From Halomonas sp. 7T (GTDB taxonomy: Bacteria > Pseudomonadota > Gammaproteobacteria > Pseudomonadales > Halomonadaceae): a DNA stretch of 64,000 nt. Position 1 is the first letter of the stretch, and every line of letters begins with the position of its first letter. This document shows, in pieces, positions 39,243 to 47,490 of the stretch. Location of the stretch: assembly GCF_025643255.1 (NCBI RefSeq), contig NZ_CP087112.1, positions 744,001 through 808,000 of the forward strand, in the 5' to 3' direction. The notes beneath the pieces were generated by a model, which saw nothing but the letters and a program-made list of their open reading frames with translations, was not told where the DNA came from and searched no databases. The position numbers and the translations under genes were made by a program.

Positions 39243-41239
39243 TACGTAAAACGCTCGCGATCTTAGCGTGTTCGACAGTTACTTTATCAGGCATGGGGCT
39301 GGGTGCCACTGCAGCGCTGGCCGACCCACGCCCGCTACTGCAGGAAGGCAAACAAACCCTGTATCAGCGTGTCTTGACGACACCCGGGTGTGAATTAGCG
39401 CCAACAGCGGGAAACAGTGGCGAACTGCAGCCAGCGTTTACCCGTTTCTATGTCTATGAGCGTAGCGATATCGATGGGCGCGAATGGTTGAACGTTGGGC
39501 CGGATAGCTATGGTGATACGAGCGGCTGGCTACCGGCGGATTGTAGCGTCGCGTGGAAAATGCAGCTTACGCTGGCGTTTACCAATCCGGCAAACCGCCA
39601 ACGCCTGCTGTTCTTCCGTGAGCGAAATGACCTTCAAGACATTCTCGATGAATTCGAGCCTTCCAGTCAGGTCGTTCCTTTGCATGCTGCTCTGGATCGT
39701 GAGGAGGAGGTGCCTGCCGTTTTGGCACGGGAGCCAGAGTACTTTGTTGATCTTCAGGAACAGTTTTACTTGTTGCCGATACTCGAAGGCGAAGAAGTTT
39801 TCACCGAAGCAGGCTTTCGCACACGCTTATTGAACGTGGCGTCGGTGAGTAAAGCAGGAGAGCCGGACCCTGCTGGAACTGAAGTGGATCCAGCAGGCGA
39901 CACGCCGGCTAGCCAGCTGCGTGAGTTCAATGCAGGCGTTGTGTTCGTTATCGACTCGACGATTTCCATGGGGCCGTATATCGAGCGTACGCGCGAGGCG
40001 GTGAGCAAGATACTTGATCGAATCGAAGCGGAAAATCTCGATCAGCAGGTTAAGTTTGGCTTGGTGTCTTATCGTGACAGCGTGGAAAGCGTGCCTGAAC
40101 TCGAGTACATCAGCCGTATGTATGCCAACCCGATGGATGTTCAAGGCAGGCAAGATTTGATGGCACGCATGGATAAACTCCATGAAGCTACGGTCTCCAC
40201 GCCGGGGTTCGAAGAAGATGCCTACGCCGGAGTGATGCAGGCCATCGATGACGTGGATTGGAGTCAGTATGGCGCCCGCTATATCGTGTTGATTACCGAT
40301 GCCAGCGCCATTGAAGGTGATAACGAACGCTCGTCTACCGGGTTAAGCGCCGATCAAGTGCGCCTTGAAGCTGCCAATCCGGGGGTGGCGATTTACACGC
40401 TTCATTTGAAAACCGCGAGTGGCGAGCGCTTTAACGACCATGCAAGGGCCGAGGCGCAATACGCTAATCTCTCGACCTATGCAGGAACCAATACGTCGTT
40501 GTACTACCCGGTAGAAGCAGGGGATGTCGACGCGTTCGGCGCTAAGGTGGATGCTCTGGCCGAGGCCATCACGTCCCAAGTGCGAGCGGCTTACCTCGGT
40601 GATGGCGCTATCGGCAGTGCTTTGAACGCACAGCAGCCTGACCCTGATGAGACGGACCCCGACCAGCAGCGCCTGCTAGAAGATGCGAGCCTTATTGGCC
40701 ACGCCATGCAACTTGCTTACCTGGGTCAGCAGGCGGGAAGCGTCGCCCCACCGGTGTTCCAGGCGTGGATTAGCGACCGTGATCTAGTACAGCAAAACCG
40801 GCCAAGTACGGACGTGCGAGTGCTGCTGACGAAATCTCAGTTGAGCGATCTTAGTGATGTCGTCGCGCAGATTTTGGATGCTGCCAACCAGGGGCTGATT
40901 TCACCCACCGACATGTTTGATCGGCTGCGCTCGGTGGCAGCGGCCATGGGCACTGACCCCAATCAGCTGCAACAAAACGAGGCCACACAATTGGCCGAGC
41001 TAGGTTTGATGGGAGAGTATCTGGAAGACCTGCCTTACCAGAGTGAAGTGCTCAACTTAGATGAAGCCACCTGGAAGAGCTGGGATGGCTTATCTCAGGA
41101 GCGCTTCATTCGTAATCTGAGCATTAAATTGCGCCACTATCAACGCTATAACGAAGATGTCGACCGATGGGTTTCGCTGGCCGAAGGCAGTGACCCAAGA
41201 GACGACGTCTATCCTGTTCCTCTTGAAATGATGCCCTGA
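39239..41239 (+). CDS. Periplasmic von Willebrand A protein resembling the extracytoplasmic half of PpkA
   Basis: A 666-residue protein with a cleavable signal peptide (cut after ALA, about residue 28). An SH3-like region follows (QEGKQTLYQRVLTTPGCEL to WLPADCSVAWK). The vWA domain runs from about 232 to 455 and has a MIDAS motif of DxTxS type (VVFVIDSTISMGPYIERTRE), FGLVSYRDSVE and YIVLITDASAI. A helical C-terminal region comes last. The vWA and its SH3-like leader resemble the periplasmic part of the T6SS-regulating kinase PpkA of Pseudomonas, but no kinase domain or membrane anchor is present. In the TagQRST pathway TagR acts on that periplasmic part, and a TagR-like gene lies three genes downstream here. 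Confidence 0.75.
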   Translation: MIRKTLAILACSTVTLSGMGLGATAALADPRPLLQEGKQTLYQRVLTTPGCELAPTAGNSGELQPAFTRFYVYERSDIDGREWLNVGPDSYGDTSGWLPADCSVAWKMQLTLAFTNPANRQRLLFFRERNDLQDILDEFEPSSQVVPLHAALDREEEVPAVLAREPEYFVDLQEQFYLLPILEGEEVFTEAGFRTRLLNVASVSKAGEPDPAGTEVDPAGDTPASQLREFNAGVVFVIDSTISMGPYIERTREAVSKILDRIEAENLDQQVKFGLVSYRDSVESVPELEYISRMYANPMDVQGRQDLMARMDKLHEATVSTPGFEEDAYAGVMQAIDDVDWSQYGARYIVLITDASAIEGDNERSSTGLSADQVRLEAANPGVAIYTLHLKTASGERFNDHARAEAQYANLSTYAGTNTSLYYPVEAGDVDAFGAKVDALAEAITSQVRAAYLGDGAIGSALNAQQPDPDETDPDQQRLLEDASLIGHAMQLAYLGQQAGSVAPPVFQAWISDRDLVQQNRPSTDVRVLLTKSQLSDLSDVVAQILDAANQGLISPTDMFDRLRSVAAAMGTDPNQLQQNEATQLAELGLMGEYLEDLPYQSEVLNLDEATWKSWDGLSQERFIRNLSIKLRHYQRYNEDVDRWVSLAEGSDPRDDVYPVPLEMMP

Positions 41240-41272
41240 TGATCGGCGTATAAAACCATAGAGGTAGACAGG

Positions 41273-41971
41273 ATGTTGGCGATACAGGGCATGGTGGTGC
41301 AGCGTGGTCAAGGCGCACAAGTACATAAAATACGCTTGCCAGAATTATGCCTGTCGCCAGGTGAATGCGTGGCGATTACCGGCCCTAGTGGATGTGGCAA
41401 AAGTACCTTGTTAGAAGCGGTGGGGCTGCTGCTGGCACCCAGCGAGCTTGAGCATTTTATGCTTGGAAAATCGCAGCACGACGTGGCAGCGCTTTGGCGG
41501 TCTGATGAACAAGGTGAACTGGCGAAGCTTCGTGCGCGTGACCTAGGGTTTGTGCTGCAAAGCGGGGGGTTACTGCCGTTCTTAAATGTGGCTGACAATA
41601 TTGCCCTGCCACGCCGCTTGCAGGGGCTGCCTAGTGAAAGCAAGCGTATTGCGCAAGCGGTCAAACGCCTGGGTTTAACGCCGCTGATGGATAAACGTCC
41701 GGCCATGCTTTCCATTGGTGAGCGTCAGCGGGTCGCTTTTGTGCGTGCTTTGGCGCACGAGCCGCAGCTGTTGCTGGCGGATGAACCCACGGCTGCATTG
41801 GATCCTCACAGCGCGCATGGGCTCTTTGCGCTGTTTATGGACGTGGTGGAAGAGCTACAGCTTGCTGCTTTAGTCGTCTCCCACGATTGGGATCTCGTTC
41901 AGACATTCGGTTTGGCGCGCTTTGATGCCATCACGGTAAAAGGGGAGACCGTCTTTGAACCCCGCAACTGA
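41273..41971 (+). CDS. ABC transporter ATPase, TagT-like
   Basis: A 232-residue ATPase. Walker A GPSGCGKSTLLEAVG and Walker B LLLADEPTAALDP are intact; the signature is LSIGERQRVAFVRAL instead of the usual LSGGQ. It overlaps the permease gene by 17 bp. In Pseudomonas, TagS and TagT form an inner-membrane ABC complex in the threonine phosphorylation pathway controlling type VI secretion. The same neighbours (permease, SUMF protein, lipoprotein, PpkA-type vWA) support a TagT-like assignment here. A LolD-like role in lipoprotein export is the alternative. Confidence 0.75.
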   Translation: MLAIQGMVVQRGQGAQVHKIRLPELCLSPGECVAITGPSGCGKSTLLEAVGLLLAPSELEHFMLGKSQHDVAALWRSDEQGELAKLRARDLGFVLQSGGLLPFLNVADNIALPRRLQGLPSESKRIAQAVKRLGLTPLMDKRPAMLSIGERQRVAFVRALAHEPQLLLADEPTAALDPHSAHGLFALFMDVVEELQLAALVVSHDWDLVQTFGLARFDAITVKGETVFEPRN

Positions 41972-43184
41972 GCGATTTCGACTGTTGGCATCGTTAGCAC
42001 TAAAAGACCTTTGGTATGACCGCAAGGTGTCACTGTGTATTGCCGCGGCGCTAGTTGCTGTGATTGCGCCCTTGTTATTGCTGTTCGGGCTTAAGCATGG
42101 GGTCGTCAGCCAATTACAGGCGGAACTACTGAATGACCCGCGCAACTTGGAAATTCGTATGATTTCCAGCGGTCGTTATGATGCCGACTGGCTTGAACGG
42201 CTACGCAACCTGCCTGAGGTGGGTTTTGCGATTGGTATGACACGCTCACTCAATACCCAGGCCGATTTGGTGCGGGATCGCCGCCATTTCGTGGATAACG
42301 CTGAAATAATTCCCACAGCGGAAGGTGACCCGCTGCTGGCATCCCTTTCGCTATCCAAGCCCCTTCAGGGCCAGGCAGTCGTGCTGAGTGAGTCGGCAGC
42401 GCGTCGTTTAAATGTGGATGTCGGTGATCAATTGAGCCTGTTTGTCAGTCGCCGCCTGGATGGCTGGGCAGAGCGTGGACAGCAAGCTATCGTTGTGCAA
42501 GGTGTTTTACCTGCGGATGTGTTTCCTCGACCGGCGGCCTTTGTCGCGCTACCGCTGTTGATAGCGCTTGAGGATTTTCGTGATGGCTACCGTATTGATG
42601 GCCTTGGCGTGAACACGGGGGAGGAGCGAGGCGAGCGGGAAACGCATTTTGCCCGTGCTCGCCTTTACGCAGCCGACATAGATCAAGTAGCGGAACTGGA
42701 GCAGTGGCTCAATTCGCAGCATATCGATACGGCCAGCCGCCTGGCTGAGATCGAGAACGTTAAGGCTATCAATCATGTGCTGGGACTCGTGTTTGGGGTC
42801 ATTGCGAGTACTGCGTTGGTGGGCTGTTTAGCGTCAATGCTAGGCGCTTTTTTGGCCAACATCGACCGTAAGCGCAAGGATTTAGCCGTGCTTCGTCTGC
42901 TCGGCTTTGATCGTCCGGCCATTGCCGTATATATCGTGTTGCAGGCCAGTACGCTAACACTAGCCGCCTATGGGGTTGGGCTTGCCCTTTATGGGCTGGG
43001 AAGCCAGGTATTTAACCAGGCGTTAGCGATGAGCTCGACAACCGGCAGCGTTGTTTGCCGGATCACCTTCATGCACGGCGTGATGGCACTTTTATTAGCG
43101 TTGTTAGTTGCCCTCGCGGTGGCGATGATCGGCATGCTGCGCGCTTTCAGTATTGAACCTGCGGAGAGTCTGCGTGAATTATAA
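41955..43184 (+). CDS. FtsX-like ABC permease, TagS-like
   Basis: A 409-residue permease of MacB/LolE layout. One span lies near 23-45, a periplasmic domain of about 230 residues follows, then three spans near 273-300, 316-345 and 370-398, ending in SIEPAESLREL as in FtsX-type permeases. The start is TTG 41955, with GGGGAG eight bases upstream. It is embedded between the ATPase and the TagR-like gene, overlapping both. Such four-span permeases often move signals or proteins across the membrane mechanically rather than transport solutes. Confidence 0.74.
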   Translation: MNPATERFRLLASLALKDLWYDRKVSLCIAAALVAVIAPLLLLFGLKHGVVSQLQAELLNDPRNLEIRMISSGRYDADWLERLRNLPEVGFAIGMTRSLNTQADLVRDRRHFVDNAEIIPTAEGDPLLASLSLSKPLQGQAVVLSESAARRLNVDVGDQLSLFVSRRLDGWAERGQQAIVVQGVLPADVFPRPAAFVALPLLIALEDFRDGYRIDGLGVNTGEERGERETHFARARLYAADIDQVAELEQWLNSQHIDTASRLAEIENVKAINHVLGLVFGVIASTALVGCLASMLGAFLANIDRKRKDLAVLRLLGFDRPAIAVYIVLQASTLTLAAYGVGLALYGLGSQVFNQALAMSSTTGSVVCRITFMHGVMALLLALLVALAVAMIGMLRAFSIEPAESLREL

Positions 43185-44745
43185 ATCTGTTAGAGGTCTT
43201 TCCCGATATTGGGGAAGCGCGGGGTGCGCTGCTGTTTTGCTTTTGCAGGTGAGCGCTGCCTCAGCCGAATGGGATGAGCGGTTGTATAACCCCAAACCTC
43301 AAGAGGACGATGTCATTTTGCCGATGCCTTGTGATGGCGCCATGGTGTTTCGCAAAGTGCATATTCCCGCTACTGGGCCGCTGGATGATTACCCGATTAA
43401 TATTGGTCAGGACGGTACTGGCTGGGGGTATGTCGAGCAGCGCCGCCCCTCCTACGTTTCCGGTAACTTCAGTGAGGGCGAAGGCGTATCGCGTTACTAC
43501 TTGTTGGCCAAGTATGAAACAACGCAATTGCAGTATGACGCTTTGATGGGGGACGAGTGCCCGTCACCGTCGACGCGCTTACGCTTGCCAATGGTATCCG
43601 TGAGTTGGTTCGATGCCACGGCGGCAGCGGACCGTTACAACCTGTGGCTGCGTGAGAACAGCGAAGATACCTTGCCTCAAGAAGATGGGGTGCTGGGGTT
43701 TGTACGCTTACCCACAGAAATTGAGTGGGAATATGCTGCGCGCGGTGGCTTGGAGGTTGGCGTTGCCGAGTTTCGCGATGGCCGATATCCCATGCCAGAG
43801 GGCTTAAATGGTCATGAGTGGTTTGCAGGCCCACAGTCCGCTAACGGCCAGCTGCAGCTAGCTGGTTTACTGCAGCCTAACCCACTGGGCTTGCATGATC
43901 TTTTGGGTAATGCGGCTGAAATGATGTTCGAGCCGTTTCGCCTCAATAAACTGGATCGTCAGCACGGGCAGGCGGGTGGGTTCGTGGTACGCGGGGGGAA
44001 TTATTTAACGCCCCAGAGCGATATTCGTACAGCACTGCGCGGCGAAGAGCCGTATTACCGTGACAGCGGCCAAGCCCAAAGTGGACAAGTAGGTTTTCGC
44101 CTATCCCTGGTGGCGCCTGCATTAACCTCGCGGGATCGAATTGCTGCGATTGAAGCCAGTTGGCAAGAGCTGGGAACCGACCTAGAGGCGAGTAATGCAT
44201 CTCAGGAGTCCCCGGGAACAGTGGAACAATTGAGTAGTTTGGCATCAGAGCTTGAAGACACCGCGTTACAAGAGCAGTTACGCGACTTAGAGAGCCAGCT
44301 AAGAGCCAGTAATCAGCGTCAGGAAGAAGCGCGTAACTTAGCCGTGCGCGCCAGTCTTAACCTGGGAAGTTTTCTCTGCACCAAGCTAGAGGATGACGGC
44401 GTTTTCCTCGATTTTCTCCACAACAATTACCAAATTAACTGTGAATCTGGCAATGCAGATTCAAGCTGCGGCATGCGCCAACAACGCCTGGAAGAGCAGG
44501 ATGCAAGGCTGCAGGCATTAAGCCGTTATTACGCCAGCAGTTTAGTTGAATCAGCCACGCTTTACGGCGAAAGCTTGCTTGAAGAGCAAGTAGACGTATT
44601 TGAAGAAATCATCACCCGTAATCGTCAACTCACCCAGCTTAAACCTTATCTACACACGCACTGGGAAAACCAGCGCGATTACCTGCAGCAGCAACATATC
44701 TCCACCGATGCCTGGCTGGAAAACTGCAAAGCCATGGCTAACTAA
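43174..44745 (+). CDS. Periplasmic SUMF/FGE-sulfatase-domain protein, TagR-like
   Basis: A 523-residue protein with an N-terminal signal peptide (cleavage after SAASA) and a SUMF-type domain at about 45-315: YYLLAKYETTQLQYDAL, VSWFDATAAADRYNLWL, FVRLPTEIEWEYAARGG, NPLGLHDLLGNAAEM and VRGGNYL. The region equivalent to the formylglycine-generating enzyme active site (GGNYLTPQSDIRTALRGE) has no cysteine, so it is probably a binding module rather than an oxidase, as thought for TagR. A helical coiled-coil tail (about 330-523) follows. GTG 43174, with GGAGAG upstream, is chosen; it overlaps the permease stop by 11 bp. Confidence 0.78.
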   Translation: MNYKSVRGLSRYWGSAGCAAVLLLQVSAASAEWDERLYNPKPQEDDVILPMPCDGAMVFRKVHIPATGPLDDYPINIGQDGTGWGYVEQRRPSYVSGNFSEGEGVSRYYLLAKYETTQLQYDALMGDECPSPSTRLRLPMVSVSWFDATAAADRYNLWLRENSEDTLPQEDGVLGFVRLPTEIEWEYAARGGLEVGVAEFRDGRYPMPEGLNGHEWFAGPQSANGQLQLAGLLQPNPLGLHDLLGNAAEMMFEPFRLNKLDRQHGQAGGFVVRGGNYLTPQSDIRTALRGEEPYYRDSGQAQSGQVGFRLSLVAPALTSRDRIAAIEASWQELGTDLEASNASQESPGTVEQLSSLASELEDTALQEQLRDLESQLRASNQRQEEARNLAVRASLNLGSFLCTKLEDDGVFLDFLHNNYQINCESGNADSSCGMRQQRLEEQDARLQALSRYYASSLVESATLYGESLLEEQVDVFEEIITRNRQLTQLKPYLHTHWENQRDYLQQQHISTDAWLENCKAMAN

Positions 44746-44766
44746 AAAAACGCAAGGGAACGTACT

Positions 44767-45531
44767 ATGCAAAGCAAACGCACATCATTTAAGACAAAGG
44801 CGTCAAGTTGGAAGAAAGCACTAATGATGTCGGCAGTGGCGGGCAGCATGTTAGTGCTCAGCGGCTGTGTCACGACGGGAAGCTCTATGCTATCCGGAAA
44901 CGGTAATGGCGCTGCTGCTGACCCACGGCTAACCCAGGGCAATGACGCCAAGTTTTTTAGCCGCTCGGGCTATCAAGCCTGTGCTGCAGGTGCTGCAGCT
45001 GGCATGTTGGGGTGCGCGATTACCAATCCAGGCAACCGCACTCAGTGCATGATTATTGCAGGCTTAGGGGCATGTGGCGTTGCTATGGGGGCCAACTTTT
45101 ATCTGGATCAACGCCGCAGTGAATACGCCAATACCAGCGAGCGCTTAGAGGCAATGAGTGCGGATATTCAAGCCGATACTCGTAATGTCATCGCACGTAC
45201 TGAAACAGCGCGCGAGGTGATGGAGGAAGACAAAGCGCGTATTGAGCGCATTCAAACGGATATGGCAGCGCAGCAGTTAGATCAAGCGGCCGCAGAGCGC
45301 GAGTTAGCAGCGATTGATAGCAACATTGATATCTTGCGTCGTGAACTGGCCAATATGCGCAAGAAAGCAGACGGTTATCAAGAGGTTGCTGCTGCAGAAA
45401 GAGCGGAAGCTAGCCCTGCAGAAATGGCGAGTATCGAGCAGGATATCGATCTCATGAACCAGCAGGTATTGGCACTACAGCAAGAAGTAGATGAACTCTA
45501 CAACATGCGCTCTGCGATCACGCTGGGCTAA
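44767..45531 (+). CDS. Outer-membrane lipoprotein with coiled coil, in the TagQ position
   Basis: A 254-residue lipoprotein. The lipobox LSGC places the lipidated residue at Cys34, followed by Val, which suggests outer-membrane sorting. A Gly/Ala/Cys-rich hydrophobic stretch (ACAAGAAAGMLGCAITNPG, and on to ACGVAMGANFYLDQR) at about 73-115 resembles a glycine-zipper insertion. Residues 120-250 are a long coiled coil. In Pseudomonas the TagR gene is accompanied by the lipoprotein TagQ; position and type match here, but direct homology to TagQ is not proven by what I can see. Confidence 0.68.
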   Translation: MQSKRTSFKTKASSWKKALMMSAVAGSMLVLSGCVTTGSSMLSGNGNGAAADPRLTQGNDAKFFSRSGYQACAAGAAAGMLGCAITNPGNRTQCMIIAGLGACGVAMGANFYLDQRRSEYANTSERLEAMSADIQADTRNVIARTETAREVMEEDKARIERIQTDMAAQQLDQAAAERELAAIDSNIDILRRELANMRKKADGYQEVAAAERAEASPAEMASIEQDIDLMNQQVLALQQEVDELYNMRSAITLG

Positions 45532-45563
45532 GTGCTCGACCGAGACATTATGAAGAGGCCATG

Positions 45564-46055
45564 ATGAAAAAAGCCATAATGATTGCCAGCAGCATGGTGC
45601 TGCTGGCCGGTTGTGCGACCACACCGGAACAGTGCGATCCCTATAATCGTGATGCGAGCTTAGTGGCAAAACTCTCTTGTGATACCTCCGGGGCTTATCG
45701 TGCTCAAGTTGAGCAGCGCGAGCAGCAGGTTCGTCTGGATCAAGAAGAAAATGCCCTGTTCCATCAAGTCTATAGCGATATTAGAGCCCAGCAGCAGGCG
45801 ACCCGCGAAGAGCTGAGTGTTCAGCAGGAAAAGCAGCAAGCGCTTAATACCTCTCTGCAAACACTGCTAACGCGCTTGCAAGCGCGTACCGGTGAGGAAC
45901 TCGGGCTTCAGCATCGTCTAAATGACATTGAGCAGCAGTTGCACGCGAATCAAGCGCCAGCCCGTGATGAAGCTGAGATGGAAGCCAAAAGGGCACGTTT
46001 GGCAGAGCTTGAGCAGCAGGTAAGCCGCCTTCAGCAAAGCCTAGGCTACGAATAA
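45564..46055 (+). CDS. Small coiled-coil lipoprotein
   Basis: A 163-residue lipoprotein with lipobox LAGC (Cys17) followed by Ala, so probably outer-membrane. After a short cysteine-containing segment (TTPEQCDPYNRD, VAKLSCDTSG) the rest is Glu/Gln/Leu-rich coiled coil ending in LEQQVSRLQQSLGYE. ATG 45564 is preferred over ATG 45561 because GAGG then lies five bases upstream. It may pair with the preceding coiled-coil lipoprotein. Family not recognised. Confidence 0.66.
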   Translation: MKKAIMIASSMVLLAGCATTPEQCDPYNRDASLVAKLSCDTSGAYRAQVEQREQQVRLDQEENALFHQVYSDIRAQQQATREELSVQQEKQQALNTSLQTLLTRLQARTGEELGLQHRLNDIEQQLHANQAPARDEAEMEAKRARLAELEQQVSRLQQSLGYE

Positions 46056-46070
46056 GGCGGATGCTTAACA

Positions 46071-47375
46071 ATGCAACGGATTCTGCGTGATTCCCAAGTA
46101 ATACTGGGCGGCACCTTTGAAAGCTATCAGGCTAAAGTGGCGCTTATTCATCGCCACTTTCCTCCTAGCATCGGCACTATGTTTGCTCTACCGCGTAACG
46201 GGCAGGGGGACACGCTGGAGTGGTGGACGGAACTGCCAGGACAGCCGCTGGCGTTTGATGCGTTAACAAAAGATGAGCAATCTCACTTGTTGGAGCGTTA
46301 TGCGCAACGCCAGCAAAGCCTAGGACGACTAGCCGATGAATTGGTAAGGCGCGGTGATACAGGCGCTGGTGAAAGCTTGCGAACCTTGATTGGCCCCGCT
46401 GAACACCAGCACCTCTATAGCCTCAATGGCGAACCCGTGGTGATTCGCTGGGGAGCTGACATGGTGAAAGCGGCTGCGCCCAGCGTTACGCCTGCTCCAG
46501 CGCCTAGGCCCGCTGCCCCCATTACGCCACCTGTTGCCCGGGTGGCAGCGGCTTCACGTCGCAGATCCTTTAGGCCGCTGCTGTGGTTGTTGCCACTGCT
46601 TCTGCTTCTTGCGCTAGGGTGGCTTGTGTATCTACTTTGGCCTTTGGATCGCTACTGGCCCAGCTGGTTTGGAAACGGTTCAGGGACCGTGCCTTACGCC
46701 TGCCGTGAGGGTGAGCAGGGCTTACCGCCAGAGTTTGTATTGATTTTTGATACATCCGGTTCGATGAATCTCAATATTGCGGCAACACAAGAGGACGAAG
46801 AGTGGTATTTCGGTTTGTCTGAGTTTCGTCAGATGATGCTGCGTAATATGGGCAATGAGCGTCTCTTATCATTAGAGTCAGGAACCTCTCGATTAGAGGT
46901 CGCCAAGGATTCGGTCTCGCATATTATCAACCAGCTTCATCCTGACATTGATACTGGGCTCATTACCTATGCGGGCTGTGGGGTTCCGGTCAAACAAGGC
47001 ATATTCAGCATGGATCAGCGGGAACAACTGGTTACCGGTATCCAGTCGTTACATGCTTACGATGGTACCCCGCTTGCTGAAAGCTTGGTGGCCGCAGCGG
47101 GTTTAGTGGATGGCCGTGAGCGAGATGCCACCATCATCGCGTTTGTTGATGGGGCCGACGGTTGCGAACAAGACCAGTGCCAAGTAGCCGCCGAGATTGC
47201 TCAAGATCAGCCACGACTCACCATTAACGTCGTTGATGTGACGAAAGGTGGTCTCTCAAATTGCTTGGCAGAACAGACCGGTGGTCAAGTGTTTAGCTCA
47301 CAGGATGCCATTGAGATTAGCAGCATGCTACAGAAAGCTAGCGCTCAGCTACTGAATGCCAGTCATTGTGAATAA
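46071..47375 (+). CDS. Membrane-anchored vWA protein with SrfA-like N-terminal domain
   Basis: A 434-residue protein. The cytoplasmic domain (1-140) contains FALPRNGQGDTLEWWTELPG and YSLNGEPVVIRWG, matching the order and spacing of LAIPQSDQQGELLDWYSAIE and YLVNGTPVLTFWG in the gene at 30741. A Pro/Ala linker follows, then one span at about 167-193 and a periplasmic vWA domain with a canonical MIDAS (EFVLIFDTSGSMN, Asp-x-Ser-x-Ser), TYAGCG and a DGADGCEQDQC loop. It is the last gene before a terminator. Together with the first gene it brackets the locus with a shared module. Confidence 0.74.
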   Translation: MQRILRDSQVILGGTFESYQAKVALIHRHFPPSIGTMFALPRNGQGDTLEWWTELPGQPLAFDALTKDEQSHLLERYAQRQQSLGRLADELVRRGDTGAGESLRTLIGPAEHQHLYSLNGEPVVIRWGADMVKAAAPSVTPAPAPRPAAPITPPVARVAAASRRRSFRPLLWLLPLLLLLALGWLVYLLWPLDRYWPSWFGNGSGTVPYACREGEQGLPPEFVLIFDTSGSMNLNIAATQEDEEWYFGLSEFRQMMLRNMGNERLLSLESGTSRLEVAKDSVSHIINQLHPDIDTGLITYAGCGVPVKQGIFSMDQREQLVTGIQSLHAYDGTPLAESLVAAAGLVDGRERDATIIAFVDGADGCEQDQCQVAAEIAQDQPRLTINVVDVTKGGLSNCLAEQTGGQVFSSQDAIEISSMLQKASAQLLNASHCE

Positions 47376-47386
47376 GCCAAAATTAT

Positions 47387-47431
47387 CCGCCTGACGGGCG
47401 GTTCTCCTGCCTGTGATAAACAGGCAGTTTT
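47387..47431 (+). terminator. Double hairpin with T tract after the srf/tag genes
   Basis: The first hairpin is CCGCC-TGACG-GGCGG (47387-47401). The second is CTGCCTG-TGATAAA-CAGGCAG (47407-47427), followed by TTTT. The second is a good intrinsic terminator 32 bp after the vWA stop. It would end or attenuate the long transcript. Confidence 0.75.
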
Positions 47432-47490
47432 ACGACGAGGCAATGAAGCCTCTGCGCTAAAGGCGCACTAAAAATTTAAAAGGGAAAAAC

